From Clostridiaceae bacterium (GTDB taxonomy: Bacteria > Bacillota > Clostridia > Saccharofermentanales > DTU023): a stretch of DNA of 64,000 bases. The stretch is from NCBI GenBank assembly GCA_012838135.1, contig DUPV01000015.1:1-64000 (forward strand), in the 5' to 3' direction. The position numbers and the translations under genes are program-made. Positions 48,712-59,185 of the stretch are shown piece by piece. Positions within the stretch are counted from its first letter, which is position 1. The number at the start of each line of letters is the position of its first letter. Below the pieces are notes generated by a model. That model saw only the letters and a program-made list of their open reading frames with translations, searched no databases and was not told where the DNA came from.

Positions 48712-50442
48712 TTATAAGTTTAAAATATCACATACAGTAAAAGACGCTCTGCGGATCGTATCCAACTCAAACGGCGAAGAAAAGCCGCTAATCAGAAGTC
48801 TTTTGACAAAGGGTAAATCCGTATTCGAGGTTAAGAGTTTATTTAATTTGGTTTCTAATTTATTGCGTTTATCCCGATGAGGTCTTTCTGCCAGTATCAC
48901 AACCAAAGCCAAGGTGCGATTAAGCGAACTGAAAGGTTTATCAAAAATTCGCTGAACTAATTGCCAAGAATTCCCTTCAGAAAAATAACCATCAGCTCCA
49001 TAATCATAATTAATATTCAAATTTTGTTCAATTTGTTTCCATAAATTTGCAAAGTTAACATCGCTATCGGATTTATCTGAATATACCGTCGATTCAAATG
49101 TATCAACTGCAATTGCTTTGGGAATTTTCAGAAGTTCATAGCTTAAGCTTAAGTCATTAAATAATTCCGCATTTTCTCCGGCAAACAATTCCGTTTTACG
49201 CGAACTCAAAAAAACCATAGCCAAACCTGAAATCTTGCGGACTAAATCGGATTGCTTATAACCGGCAATCCCCTTGAAATTGATCATACCGCTAAAATCA
49301 GCCAAAGCCTTACCAATACTATAAAAAGCATCTTCTAAGATGAAAGCCGGACGTGAAAAAGATAATGCTAAATAGACTGAATTCCATTTCGGCAATAAAG
49401 TAACATCACGACCTAACTCTCTGCGTAAACGCGGTTCAGATGTCCAAAATTTACCACTGATCAAATCATCAACATATGATCCTTCATCACCGATAATCTG
49501 ACGAATAGTATCGGCAAATATATTTTTAATTGATAGATCTTTATCGATTAAATTAAATCGCCCCTCAGGTAATAATTTCAAATGATCATAATAAAAAAAA
49601 TTCTCTTTATGTAAACGCCGATTGCGTAATGATATTATTTCCTCAATCAGAGGTAAAAAATATTCATGTAAATGTTTTTTGAACAGCACCAATTGTTTTC
49701 TTGTATAGCCGTATCCCTTGTTTTTAGCCGTAATATAATCAAAATATGTTTGATTGCTCTGTGTAGCTTGTTGTTTACGATTAAAAACTAATTCACGAAA
49801 TTCTCGCTCACGTTCTTCCGCAAATGCAAGCAATTTTTGACTAAATTTGTAATAAATTTGCACTCTGCAGTCAGCATTCGCCAATCTCAGCCAATTATTC
49901 AACTCTTCTATATAAATTTCAAATAATTTTGGAGCTTGGCCTTCTAAATATGAAAAATTTCCGGGTTCAACAGTTTCAATATTAATAGATATGCTTTTAA
50001 TAAAATTACGATTTGAATCAATCAACTGATGTTCCCGATCAAGCAGATCCTTATCGACTTTAGCCTCGGTTAAAGCTATTCTGCGCGCTGCGTTAATGAT
50101 TGAGGCATGCACCAAAGCATCGTCAGCAAATTTTATATTCAGATCTGCAATAACCGAGAATACTTCGTTATAACAAATCTGTAATTTTGAAATGCTTTCT
50201 GATAATATATTGAATTCTTCAATATATTCAGTGGTATCTTCTCCGGTATATCGCAAAATTGAACATAGGTTATACATCGAGATAAAATTCAGATACTCCT
50301 CAGAAAATTGATCAAAAAGCAATTTAATCTTTTGTGAATTAGGTACAAACTTTTTCAATTGTTTGAGTAAATCTCGACAAACACGTGAAATCTGGCTGAA
50401 ATCAGGTCTGATATATTTTAGATCTGAAAATTTGTCCGCCAT
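48712..50442 (-). CDS. M3/oligoendopeptidase F-like protein lacking the HExxH zinc motif
   Basis: YFDYITAKNKGYGYTRKQLVLFKKHLHEYFLPL...YYDHLKLLPEGRF aligns with oligoendopeptidase F; expected HEAGHAF position reads EDAFYSIGKALADF. Confidence 0.6.
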   Translation of the reverse strand: MADKFSDLKYIRPDFSQISRVCRDLLKQLKKFVPNSQKIKLLFDQFSEEYLNFISMYNLCSILRYTGEDTTEYIEEFNILSESISKLQICYNEVFSVIADLNIKFADDALVHASIINAARRIALTEAKVDKDLLDREHQLIDSNRNFIKSISINIETVEPGNFSYLEGQAPKLFEIYIEELNNWLRLANADCRVQIYYKFSQKLLAFAEEREREFRELVFNRKQQATQSNQTYFDYITAKNKGYGYTRKQLVLFKKHLHEYFLPLIEEIISLRNRRLHKENFFYYDHLKLLPEGRFNLIDKDLSIKNIFADTIRQIIGDEGSYVDDLISGKFWTSEPRLRRELGRDVTLLPKWNSVYLALSFSRPAFILEDAFYSIGKALADFSGMINFKGIAGYKQSDLVRKISGLAMVFLSSRKTELFAGENAELFNDLSLSYELLKIPKAIAVDTFESTVYSDKSDSDVNFANLWKQIEQNLNINYDYGADGYFSEGNSWQLVQRIFDKPFSSLNRTLALVVILAERPHRDKRNKLETKLNKLLTSNTDLPFVKRLLISGFSSPFELDTIRRASFTVCDILNL

Positions 50443-50446
50443 CGAA

Positions 50447-52177
50447 CTACATCCGTTCTACCGGATTAATTCCCACCAGTTTTAAACCGTTTTTGATGAC
50501 CACACTAACAGCGAAAACCAATCCTAATCTGGCTTGTCGTAACGCTGCATCTTCCGTTTTCAAAATAGATGTATTGTGATAAAAACGATTGAAATTGCGA
50601 GCTAATTGGGAAATTTTACGCAACAGGATACTGGGTTCAAACTCTTCGGCTGCCTGGATCAAAGCTTCCGGATATTGATACATGTTTTTAATCAGTCCAA
50701 ATTCATCTGCATCTGTCAACAAGCTAAAATCCAAGTTATTTTGTTCAGTACTGACAAAATTCGCTTTTTGCAAAATGCTTTTTGCTCTGGCATAAGTATA
50801 CATCAAATAGGGAGCTGTATCACCTTCAAAATCAAGCATTTCATCCCAATCAAACACGATATCGCGTTCACGACCGTTTTTGAGATAGGTATATTTAACA
50901 GCTGCCAAACCGACCGTCTCAGCAGTTTGCTCAATTTCAGCCTGACTCATATCAGGATTATTATTTGCTATAATATCTTTCGTTTTGGCTACACTTTGAT
51001 CCAAAAGATCTTCCAACAAAATTATATTGCCTTTTCTCGTTGAAAAATCGCCATCTTTGAATTTCACAGAACCGAAACCGACATGAATGTTCTGATCGGC
51101 TTTAGCAAAACCGGTTTTTTTCAAAACTGCAAAAACTTGTTGAAAATGATTGGTTTGCGGCAGACCTACTACGTAAATATTTTTATAATAATCATATGTC
51201 CGATCTCGATAAAGAATGGCAGCAATATCACGTGAAGCATAAATTGTGGTACCATCGGATTTCAGAATAATACACGGATTCAAATCAAATTCTTCCAAAT
51301 CTACAATTTGAGCTCCTTCGCTCTCTTGTAACAAACCTTTGGCTTCCAACATTTCTACAACTTCAGGAATTAAATCGGAATAAAAGCTTTCTCCGTTATA
51401 ATTATCAAAATCAATTCCCATTCTCTCATAAAGACGATTGAATTCAAGCAGACTGTAATCTCTGAATTTTTGCCATAATTCAACTTCTGCCGGCTCTTTA
51501 TTCTCAAGAAGCCTGAAAGCTTCACGAGCTTGATCTTCCAACTCCGGTTGTTCTTTAAGTACTGAATGAAACTTGACATATACTCTGGTTAATTCAGCAA
51601 TCGGTTCTTTGGCTAATGCGGCTTCATCACCCCATAGGCGCCAGGCAATGATCAGTTTGCCGAATTGAGTACCGTAATCACCAAGATGATTCATCCTGAT
51701 AATATTGAAACCCAGGGCTTCATATATATTAGCGATGGCTTGACCCAAAATAGTTGTATAGGCATGACCGACATGAAAAGGTTTGGCGATATTCGGTGAA
51801 GAATATTCTACAATTACATTTCTTTGTTGTCCTATTTGCGATTTGCCATAAGAATCTAATTCAGATAATATTGTTTCCAAAACTATCGATGCATAATAAC
51901 CGCGATTCAGATAAAAATTCAAATATGGTCCGACTGCTTCGGTTTTTTTCAGCCATTGCGGAGAATTCTGATTTAAATTTTCACTGATCTCGAATGCAAT
52001 TTGTGCCGGGTTTTTCTTTAATTCTTTTGCTAAACGAAAACATGGAAATGCATAATCTCCCATATCTTCTTTAGGTGGTATTTCAATCAGAGCCGAGATT
52101 GCATCTATCTCAAGCTCCGTTTGATTTGCAATATTTTCTGCAACTGCTAAACGAAAATCAAACATTAAGCCTCCCAT
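50447..52177 (-). CDS. argS: arginyl-tRNA synthetase
   Basis: VEYSSPNIAKPFHVGHAYTTILGQAIANIYEALG; FSTRKGNIILLEDLLDQ. Confidence 0.97.
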   Translation of the reverse strand: MGGLMFDFRLAVAENIANQTELEIDAISALIEIPPKEDMGDYAFPCFRLAKELKKNPAQIAFEISENLNQNSPQWLKKTEAVGPYLNFYLNRGYYASIVLETILSELDSYGKSQIGQQRNVIVEYSSPNIAKPFHVGHAYTTILGQAIANIYEALGFNIIRMNHLGDYGTQFGKLIIAWRLWGDEAALAKEPIAELTRVYVKFHSVLKEQPELEDQAREAFRLLENKEPAEVELWQKFRDYSLLEFNRLYERMGIDFDNYNGESFYSDLIPEVVEMLEAKGLLQESEGAQIVDLEEFDLNPCIILKSDGTTIYASRDIAAILYRDRTYDYYKNIYVVGLPQTNHFQQVFAVLKKTGFAKADQNIHVGFGSVKFKDGDFSTRKGNIILLEDLLDQSVAKTKDIIANNNPDMSQAEIEQTAETVGLAAVKYTYLKNGRERDIVFDWDEMLDFEGDTAPYLMYTYARAKSILQKANFVSTEQNNLDFSLLTDADEFGLIKNMYQYPEALIQAAEEFEPSILLRKISQLARNFNRFYHNTSILKTEDAALRQARLGLVFAVSVVIKNGLKLVGINPVERM

Positions 52178-53100
52178 AAAGGACTTGAATAGACACCGGA
52201 ATCTATCAATTTTTGGATTTCTTGTTCTACTTGTGGTTTATCTTCTTTATATGTAACCCCGTGCCATTGGTCATGACTGGTTTTGACAGAAACTTCAACT
52301 GTATCATTCGCAATTAATTCAGCAATTGATGACGGTAACAAAAATTCAGCTTTTAACGGATTTTCAGTTAAAGCCTGATCTAAAAACGTCGGGAATTGAG
52401 CTTTCAAATAATCAATTAATGAAAGGTCAAAGCCCCAGAAATTCATCGAAACCGTACTTTCCCGCGGTAATTCTTCCCAAGTCTGACCATCATCTTCTGT
52501 CATAAAAGCTTGATTATCACGTTCAACAATCTTGGTTCGTTCAACAATATGAATAAGCTTATTGTTCAAATCTACTTCGCAAATTCCTCTTGCAACATGA
52601 CCGTATTTGCTCAGTGTTTTCATCAATTGATAACCTACCATCAAATATTGCGGTTTTGATCCTGCCGGTTTTTCCGAAATGTCAACTAAAAAGTCATAAA
52701 CAATCTGAAATGCTTCACGACCATAATAATCGTCGGCATTAATTACACAAAACGGTGCATCAATTATATCGCGAGCTGCCAGTAAAGCATGTGAGGTACC
52801 CCAAGGTTTAACTCTTTCTTCAGGATTGTTATAGCCGTCCGGTAAATCATTAATATCTTGAAAAGCATATTGAACTGAATAGTGTTTTGCAATTCTCTTA
52901 CCGATTATCTTATCAAATTCTTGTTCAATCTCTTTTTTGATAATAAACACAACTCTTCGAAAACCGGCTTGATAAGCATCATACAAAGAATAATCCATGA
53001 TTATCTCGCCACCCGGTCCGATCGGTTCAATTTGTTTGAGTCCGCCATAACGTGATCCCATACCTGCTGCTAAAATAACTAGAATAGGTTGCTTTGACAT
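52165..53100 (-). CDS. sugar-phosphate nucleotidyltransferase family protein
   Basis: ILAAGMGSRYGGLKQIEPIGPGGEIIMDYSLYDA; VINADDYYG; start re-assigned to MSKQPILV. Confidence 0.85.
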   Translation of the reverse strand: MSKQPILVILAAGMGSRYGGLKQIEPIGPGGEIIMDYSLYDAYQAGFRRVVFIIKKEIEQEFDKIIGKRIAKHYSVQYAFQDINDLPDGYNNPEERVKPWGTSHALLAARDIIDAPFCVINADDYYGREAFQIVYDFLVDISEKPAGSKPQYLMVGYQLMKTLSKYGHVARGICEVDLNNKLIHIVERTKIVERDNQAFMTEDDGQTWEELPRESTVSMNFWGFDLSLIDYLKAQFPTFLDQALTENPLKAEFLLPSSIAELIANDTVEVSVKTSHDQWHGVTYKEDKPQVEQEIQKLIDSGVYSSPLWEA

Positions 53101-53142
53101 AACTGTCCTCCAATTTATATAATTAATCATTCTGTCAGTTTT

Positions 53143-55335
53143 TTAAAAATTCTCCGGTGCCGATAATGGTTCATAGCGATTGAAATTAATGGGTCTTTGA
53201 CGAACTTCTTCAGCCGCTCGCAAAGCTGATTGCATCAGAGCAATTTGCGAATCAACCCGTTCTTCCACAGGAGTCTGATCTCTAAATCTGATATATGATC
53301 CGTCACCTTGCATGATTCTCGCACGATCCGTATCCAACATTTGATAAATCAGAACCTCTAAAACACGTTCACGACATCCTTCATCTTCGATCGGAAATAA
53401 AATTTCAACACGCCGGTCTAAATTACGCGGCATCCAATCAGCACTCGAAAGAAAAATGTCTTCGCGTCCGTCATTATAATAGTAGAAGATTCTGCTATGT
53501 TCTAAAAATCTGCCGACCAGACTACGTACTTCGATATTCTCCGATAGACCTTTGACTCCGGCTTTCAAACCGCAAATACCCCTTACGATCAAACATATTT
53601 TAACCCCTGCTTGCGAGGCGGAATAAAGTTCTTCGATAATCTCGGAATCAATTAAAGAATTTATTTTTGCAACAATTATTGCTTGGCGCCCAGCTTCAGC
53701 ATGCTTTTTTTCTTGTTTAATTCTAGCCAGAGTTTCTTTGCGCAACCAACGCGGTGCCGGGATGATTTTGCGCCACCCCATAGGTATTGAATAACCGGAA
53801 ATCATATTAAAGAAATCTGTCGCATCCTGACCGATTTGCTCGGAAGCTGTCCAAAGTCCGAAATCTGTATAAATTCTTGCTGTTATATCATTATAGTTTC
53901 CGGTGCCCAGATGAACATAACGTTTGATCCCGGATTCTTCTCGTCTTACTATTAGAGTAATTTTACTATGAGTTTTTAAACCTTTCAGACCATAGATTAC
54001 ATGGCAGCCTGCTCTTTCCAAACGTCTCGCCCAATGGATATTACTTTCTTCGTCAAATCTGGCTTTTAATTCAAGTAAAACCATAACATGTTTGCCATTT
54101 TCCGCGGCTTCCGCCAAGGCTTTAACAATCGGTGAATTGCCACTGACTCTGTATAATGTTTGCTTAATAGCCAGTACATCAGGATCTTGCGCTGCTTGCT
54201 GAATAACTTTAATTGTCGGGTCAAAAGATTCAAAAGGATGATGCAGAATCAGATCATTATCCCGAATTATTTCAAAAGTGTCAGGATCTCGTTCAGAACC
54301 GAAAGCCGGTGTTATCTGACCGTTAAATTTTTTGTAGCGCAAATTAGAATCAGGATATAAATCTCTGATCTCATCAACAAATTTTAAATCAATCGGACCC
54401 CTTATTCTGAAAACAGCCTGGTCTGAAACATCCATCAAACTTTGCAGAGTGTTAAGAATTTTTTTGCCGGCTTCTCTTTGAATTTCAAGACGAATAATGC
54501 TGCCGCGTTCGCGTTGCCACAAAATTCCTTCCATTTCAATCATCAAATCGGAAATTTCTTCATCATCCAATTCATAATCCGCATTCCGCATTACTCTGAA
54601 ACAAGCAGTTGATTCAATTTCTTGATTATAGAAAAGCTGGTTTAGGAACTCCGCAATTACCGCTTCAATTAAAACAAATCGTTTTTCCTCACCCGGTAAT
54701 TTAATTAATCTCGGTAGAATTGACGGTACTTCAACAATTGCAAAGAAAGTTGATTCTAAAGCATCTGCTTTTTCTTCCTGAGTTTCAAAAGTGACAAAGA
54801 GATTTAAATTCTGATTTGGAATTAAAGGGAATGGTCTGCCCGCATCAACTGCCAACGGAGTTAAAACCGGATAGATGTTGTCATCATAATATTTCGCCAA
54901 ATAATCATATTCAGCATCTGTTATTTGATCTATAGTCAAATAATAAATATCTTCCGCTTGCAGTGCCGGCATAATCTGCTTATTAAAAGTTACATATTGA
55001 TCTTTGTAAAACTCATGACAACGAGCCATTAATGCTTCCAATTGTTCTGACGGAGTCAGATTTGCCGGATCTTTTTTCTCTGAACCTGCTTCAATCAAAT
55101 TATATAAAGAAGCGACTCGAACCATAAAATGTTCATCCAGATTTGAACATGTTATCGCTAAAAAATTGAGTCGTTCATAAAGAGGATTGGTTGAATCTTG
55201 TGCTTCTTCAAGCACTCTTTGATTGAATTCCATCCAACTCAGTTCACGATTAATGATACGTTCGCCTTCTAAGTCCGGATATTCCCGTTTATTGGAAAAC
55301 TTTTGATCGATAATTTCATTAATTGTTGGCAACAT
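53143..55335 (-). CDS. ppk1: polyphosphate kinase 1
   Basis: INRELSWMEFNQRVLEEA; HHPFESFDPTIKVIQQAAQDPDVLAIKQTLYRVSGNSPIVKAL; THSKITLIVRRE; HLGTGNYND. Confidence 0.97.
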   Translation of the reverse strand: MLPTINEIIDQKFSNKREYPDLEGERIINRELSWMEFNQRVLEEAQDSTNPLYERLNFLAITCSNLDEHFMVRVASLYNLIEAGSEKKDPANLTPSEQLEALMARCHEFYKDQYVTFNKQIMPALQAEDIYYLTIDQITDAEYDYLAKYYDDNIYPVLTPLAVDAGRPFPLIPNQNLNLFVTFETQEEKADALESTFFAIVEVPSILPRLIKLPGEEKRFVLIEAVIAEFLNQLFYNQEIESTACFRVMRNADYELDDEEISDLMIEMEGILWQRERGSIIRLEIQREAGKKILNTLQSLMDVSDQAVFRIRGPIDLKFVDEIRDLYPDSNLRYKKFNGQITPAFGSERDPDTFEIIRDNDLILHHPFESFDPTIKVIQQAAQDPDVLAIKQTLYRVSGNSPIVKALAEAAENGKHVMVLLELKARFDEESNIHWARRLERAGCHVIYGLKGLKTHSKITLIVRREESGIKRYVHLGTGNYNDITARIYTDFGLWTASEQIGQDATDFFNMISGYSIPMGWRKIIPAPRWLRKETLARIKQEKKHAEAGRQAIIVAKINSLIDSEIIEELYSASQAGVKICLIVRGICGLKAGVKGLSENIEVRSLVGRFLEHSRIFYYYNDGREDIFLSSADWMPRNLDRRVEILFPIEDEGCRERVLEVLIYQMLDTDRARIMQGDGSYIRFRDQTPVEERVDSQIALMQSALRAAEEVRQRPINFNRYEPLSAPENF

Positions 55336-55351
55336 TTTTTTGCTCCTTGAA

Positions 55352-56938
55352 TTATTTTTTGTTAAGTTTTTCAGTTTCAGCTACTATTAACAATCTTAAT
55401 TCCGTGCCGAAAATTTCTTGAAAATATTTGGCAGTTTTTTGAAAACTCCACGATTCCAAGGTTAAATCTTGATTTGATTCAAGAATAACCTTGATATGTC
55501 GCTTGCGAACTTCTGTTGTAATGTTTTTCACTTTACTCTTATGCCCTGTATCTAAAGCATTTGCCATACCGAGTAATACTGCTAATTTAACAAAGGTCAA
55601 CTGCTCTTCGGAAGTTAAAAGGATTTCTTCATAGTTCAAAGTGAAAAAATTATCTGCATGGTGTTTGACCAACAGGGCAATTAATTCTACTTCCTGATTT
55701 GTTAAACCAATCAAATCGGAAGATTTAATCATTTCATAAGCTATTTCTCCATCCTGTTTTACCGTGAAGAATTTGCCTATATTATGCAAAATAGCTGCTA
55801 CTCTTAAAATAAAGCGATGTCTGGGTCCAAGCCCGTGTTGTGCCTGAAATTGATCAAATAACTGCAATGCCAGCTTTTCAACTTGCTCTATATGTTGCAA
55901 ATTCGTATGATTTCTTTTAGCAATTTGTCTGGCAAAACTTAAAGTGTCATTGAGCGGTCTTTGATCTCTCTCTATCAAATTCAATTGTTCAGCCTTTTTG
56001 GCAATTAAACCGTCCGCTAAAATTACATCAGGTAAGATAACTCGATCCAATCCCGTGAACTCGAACATTTCTTTGATAACCATGGAAACAGGTAGCAAAA
56101 GAGTAGCTTGTTCTTGGTCAATATCAAATTTGCGGATCAGTTCAAAACTGGAATTGTGAATAATTATATCAAATAATTCTTCGAATTTTTCGACTGAAAG
56201 TTCAGCTGTGCCAATCAAAGGTATACCTGTTAAATATCGCCATATATCTAAATCATTGCCTACCAAAACAAAGTTTTTATAATCTGTTTTTTTTGGAACA
56301 AAAGAACGATAGTAGTCCAAATCACCGGAAATATATTCACGCATTAAAGCTATGAAATCAGCCGTATGTTTTTCTAAAAGAGAAAGCCTGTCACGCACTC
56401 GCAAAGAGCCAAGCAAGATATTCTGAGTAAAAGCTAATTCTCGTTTATCGAACAGCGTCAACTGGGTACTGCCGGCACCTATATCAAGAAACAAAGTCGG
56501 CTCTTCAGTTAACTCATCAAAATCCGGCATTTTTATTCGAATCGCCCGCAACATTCCGGCAATTTCCAAGCGATTCGAATAAATTAATATTTCAAATCCG
56601 GTTTGACGATAAACCTGATCAATCAGAAATAACCTGTTGCTCGCTTCACGTACTGCCGAAGTACAGGCAGCTATAATCTCAATATCCGGATATGACGATA
56701 TTATTTTTTTAAAATCTTTTAAGGTTTCAATTAATATTACGATGTTTTCACCGGTAATATAGCCCAGACGATAACTATTTGAACCGAGATTAATCGTTCT
56801 GGACATCGATTCAATTTCTGAAATTTCTCCATTAGGCAAAACTTCTGCAATTTTTAAGATAACTTCATGTGAACCTACTTCAATAGCTGCAATAAATGAC
56901 ACCTTATTTCCCATGCTTATCTCCTTTTTAACAGACAA
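55352..56938 (-). CDS. ppx: Ppx/GppA phosphatase with HD domain
   Basis: AAIEVGSHEVILKIAEV; FLDIGAGSTQLTLF; AAILHNIGKFF. Confidence 0.9.
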   Translation of the reverse strand: MSVKKEISMGNKVSFIAAIEVGSHEVILKIAEVLPNGEISEIESMSRTINLGSNSYRLGYITGENIVILIETLKDFKKIISSYPDIEIIAACTSAVREASNRLFLIDQVYRQTGFEILIYSNRLEIAGMLRAIRIKMPDFDELTEEPTLFLDIGAGSTQLTLFDKRELAFTQNILLGSLRVRDRLSLLEKHTADFIALMREYISGDLDYYRSFVPKKTDYKNFVLVGNDLDIWRYLTGIPLIGTAELSVEKFEELFDIIIHNSSFELIRKFDIDQEQATLLLPVSMVIKEMFEFTGLDRVILPDVILADGLIAKKAEQLNLIERDQRPLNDTLSFARQIAKRNHTNLQHIEQVEKLALQLFDQFQAQHGLGPRHRFILRVAAILHNIGKFFTVKQDGEIAYEMIKSSDLIGLTNQEVELIALLVKHHADNFFTLNYEEILLTSEEQLTFVKLAVLLGMANALDTGHKSKVKNITTEVRKRHIKVILESNQDLTLESWSFQKTAKYFQEIFGTELRLLIVAETEKLNKK

Positions 56939-56966
56939 ATTCAGTAGATGAATAAGTTAATATGTC

Positions 56967-58049
56967 TTAATCTCCGAAGAAAATTCCTATTTTACGAGCT
57001 GCTAAAATTAACGGATCATCCAGAGGGACACGTTTGGGATTGCCTGCAATTTCCTGTAAAGAAACCCGAATCATTTTTTGTCCCGCTATACCGATCATTT
57101 TCCCAAAATCACCTTCGATTACCGCATTTGCAGCTTCAACTCCCAATTGCGTGGTAAGAATCCGGTCAAATGCTGATGGTGTACCGCCACGTTGGAAGTG
57201 TCCCGGTACACAAACTCTGATTTCCTGAATCATTAATTCTTTAAGTTGGTTTAGCAAATGATATGCAACAGAATGTGTGTTTTTTCTGTATTCTTTCAGA
57301 TAATCTTCATCCATATCTATTTCGTCAATAGATCTTGCACCTTCAGCAACTGCAATTATTGAAAAACGCTTTTTTTCTTTCTCACGAGTTTGTATGGCTT
57401 GAACAATTTTAATCGGATCATACGGTATTTCCGGAATTAAAATAACATCGGCGCCTGATGCAACTCCTGCACAAAGTGCAAGCCAGCCAACATGATTTCC
57501 CATTAGTTCAACAATGAACACTCTGCCGTGTGAGGTTGCAGTCGTATGGATTCCATCAATAACTTCAGTTGCAATATTGACTGCACTCTGAAAACCGAAG
57601 CTCAAATCGGTTCCGGATAAGTCATTATCAATTGTCTTCGGCAAATGGATTACATTACAACCGGCTAAGCTCAAAAGATTAGCAGTTTTTTGTGTTCCTC
57701 CGCCACCTAAAACAACCAGAGCATCGAGTGAAAGGTCATTATAAGTTTGAATCATGGCTTCGAGTCTGGTTATTCCTTCCGGCTGATCATCATATAAAGG
57801 ATTATTGACAATAGTAAAGGGCTGACGCGAAGTTCCCAGAATTGTGCCGCCTAAAGTTAATATTCCGGAAAAATCATAATCATGCATATGGCGATAGCTA
57901 CTGTGCATTAAACCGTGATATCCGTTAAGAAAGCCATAAATTTTGATCTCCGGGTCATAATCCCATAAAGCTCTGCTTACCGCACGCATTGTTGAATTTA
58001 AACCTTGAGCATCTCCGCCACTGGTCAACATTCCTACTTTTAAGGCCAT
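56967..58049 (-). CDS. 6-phosphofructokinase family protein (motif GGGGTQKT)
   Basis: GMLTSGGDAQGLNSTMRAV; ALVVLGGGGTQKTANLL; LPKTIDNDLSGTDLSFGFQSA; ELMGNHVGWLAL. Confidence 0.9.
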   Translation of the reverse strand: MALKVGMLTSGGDAQGLNSTMRAVSRALWDYDPEIKIYGFLNGYHGLMHSSYRHMHDYDFSGILTLGGTILGTSRQPFTIVNNPLYDDQPEGITRLEAMIQTYNDLSLDALVVLGGGGTQKTANLLSLAGCNVIHLPKTIDNDLSGTDLSFGFQSAVNIATEVIDGIHTTATSHGRVFIVELMGNHVGWLALCAGVASGADVILIPEIPYDPIKIVQAIQTREKEKKRFSIIAVAEGARSIDEIDMDEDYLKEYRKNTHSVAYHLLNQLKELMIQEIRVCVPGHFQRGGTPSAFDRILTTQLGVEAANAVIEGDFGKMIGIAGQKMIRVSLQEIAGNPKRVPLDDPLILAARKIGIFFGD

Positions 58050-58205
58050 AATTCCACCCCCTTAATCTAAAATATACTTACAATATTCACTTAATTTTAA
58101 TAATATATCAAATTATACATTATTCCTTCGTTTTTGTATGTTAATATGATATATATTAAAAACAAATTTAATTTATATTAAATCATTATAAACGTTATCT
58201 CGAAG

Positions 58206-59069
58206 GTGAATATGGAAAAAAAGCAAAATCAACAAGATGTGCGGATAGCTGTTCTAATTGATGCTGATAATATCTCACATCACTATATTAAAGGTATGAT
58301 GGAAGAAATTGCCCGATATGGCAATCCGACAATTAAAAGGATATACGGTGATTGGACTAAACCGAATTTAGCCGGTTGGAAAAATCATCTGCTGGATTAT
58401 GCAATCAGTCCGGTTCAGCAATTCAGTTATACGACAGGGAAAAATGCAACCGATTCAGCTATGACAATCGATGCAATGGATATTCTGTTTTCTGAAACGG
58501 TTGACGCTTTTTGTCTGGTTTCATCAGACAGTGATTTCACAAAGTTAGCTACCCGTTTACGTGAATCCGGTAAAACCGTTTATGGAATCGGTGAAGAAAA
58601 AACCCCTAATCCTTTCATTGCTGCCTGTGATCGTTTTATTTATCTGGAAATTCTGGATGAAGATGAAGATGAATCCGATAATGATTTATCAAGTACAGAA
58701 TCCGCCAATGGTAAAGATAAAGTCAAAAAAAGTACTTCTGCAACCAAAAGCAGTTCCACGAAAACAACTAAGAAAAAACGCGCCTTACAAAATCTCAATC
58801 GCAAAACGATTTCTTTTATTACTCAAACAATTAAAGATGTTGAAGATGAAAACGGTTGGGCTTATTTGGGTGAAGTCGGGAGCTTATTGGTGAAAAAGCA
58901 ACCTTCTTTCGATCCCAGGAACTTCGGCTTTAATAAATTAACCAATATGCTTGAATCAATTGACCAAGTTGAACTTGACCTCAGAGATGCAAATATCGGA
59001 GCACCTAACTCCAAACATGTTTATGTGCGGGTTAAGAGTACTAACAAACCAAAAACTACACATTTTTAA
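58206..59069 (+). CDS. NYN-domain ribonuclease-like protein with C-terminal OST-HTH/LOTUS domain
   Basis: AVLIDADNISHHYIKGMMEEI; GKNATDSAMTIDAMDILFSETVDAFCLVSSDSDFTKLA; C-terminal winged-helix-like segment; start may be ATG at 58212. Confidence 0.85.
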   Translation: MNMEKKQNQQDVRIAVLIDADNISHHYIKGMMEEIARYGNPTIKRIYGDWTKPNLAGWKNHLLDYAISPVQQFSYTTGKNATDSAMTIDAMDILFSETVDAFCLVSSDSDFTKLATRLRESGKTVYGIGEEKTPNPFIAACDRFIYLEILDEDEDESDNDLSSTESANGKDKVKKSTSATKSSSTKTTKKKRALQNLNRKTISFITQTIKDVEDENGWAYLGEVGSLLVKKQPSFDPRNFGFNKLTNMLESIDQVELDLRDANIGAPNSKHVYVRVKSTNKPKTTHF

Positions 59070-59185
59070 TTAACCGAAAAATTTATTAGAATTACGTCCG
59101 CAAGCAAACTTAATTGATAATTAATTTACGAAAACAAATATGATGAATATACCAGCAATTCATTTAAAAACTAATTATCTGGTAT

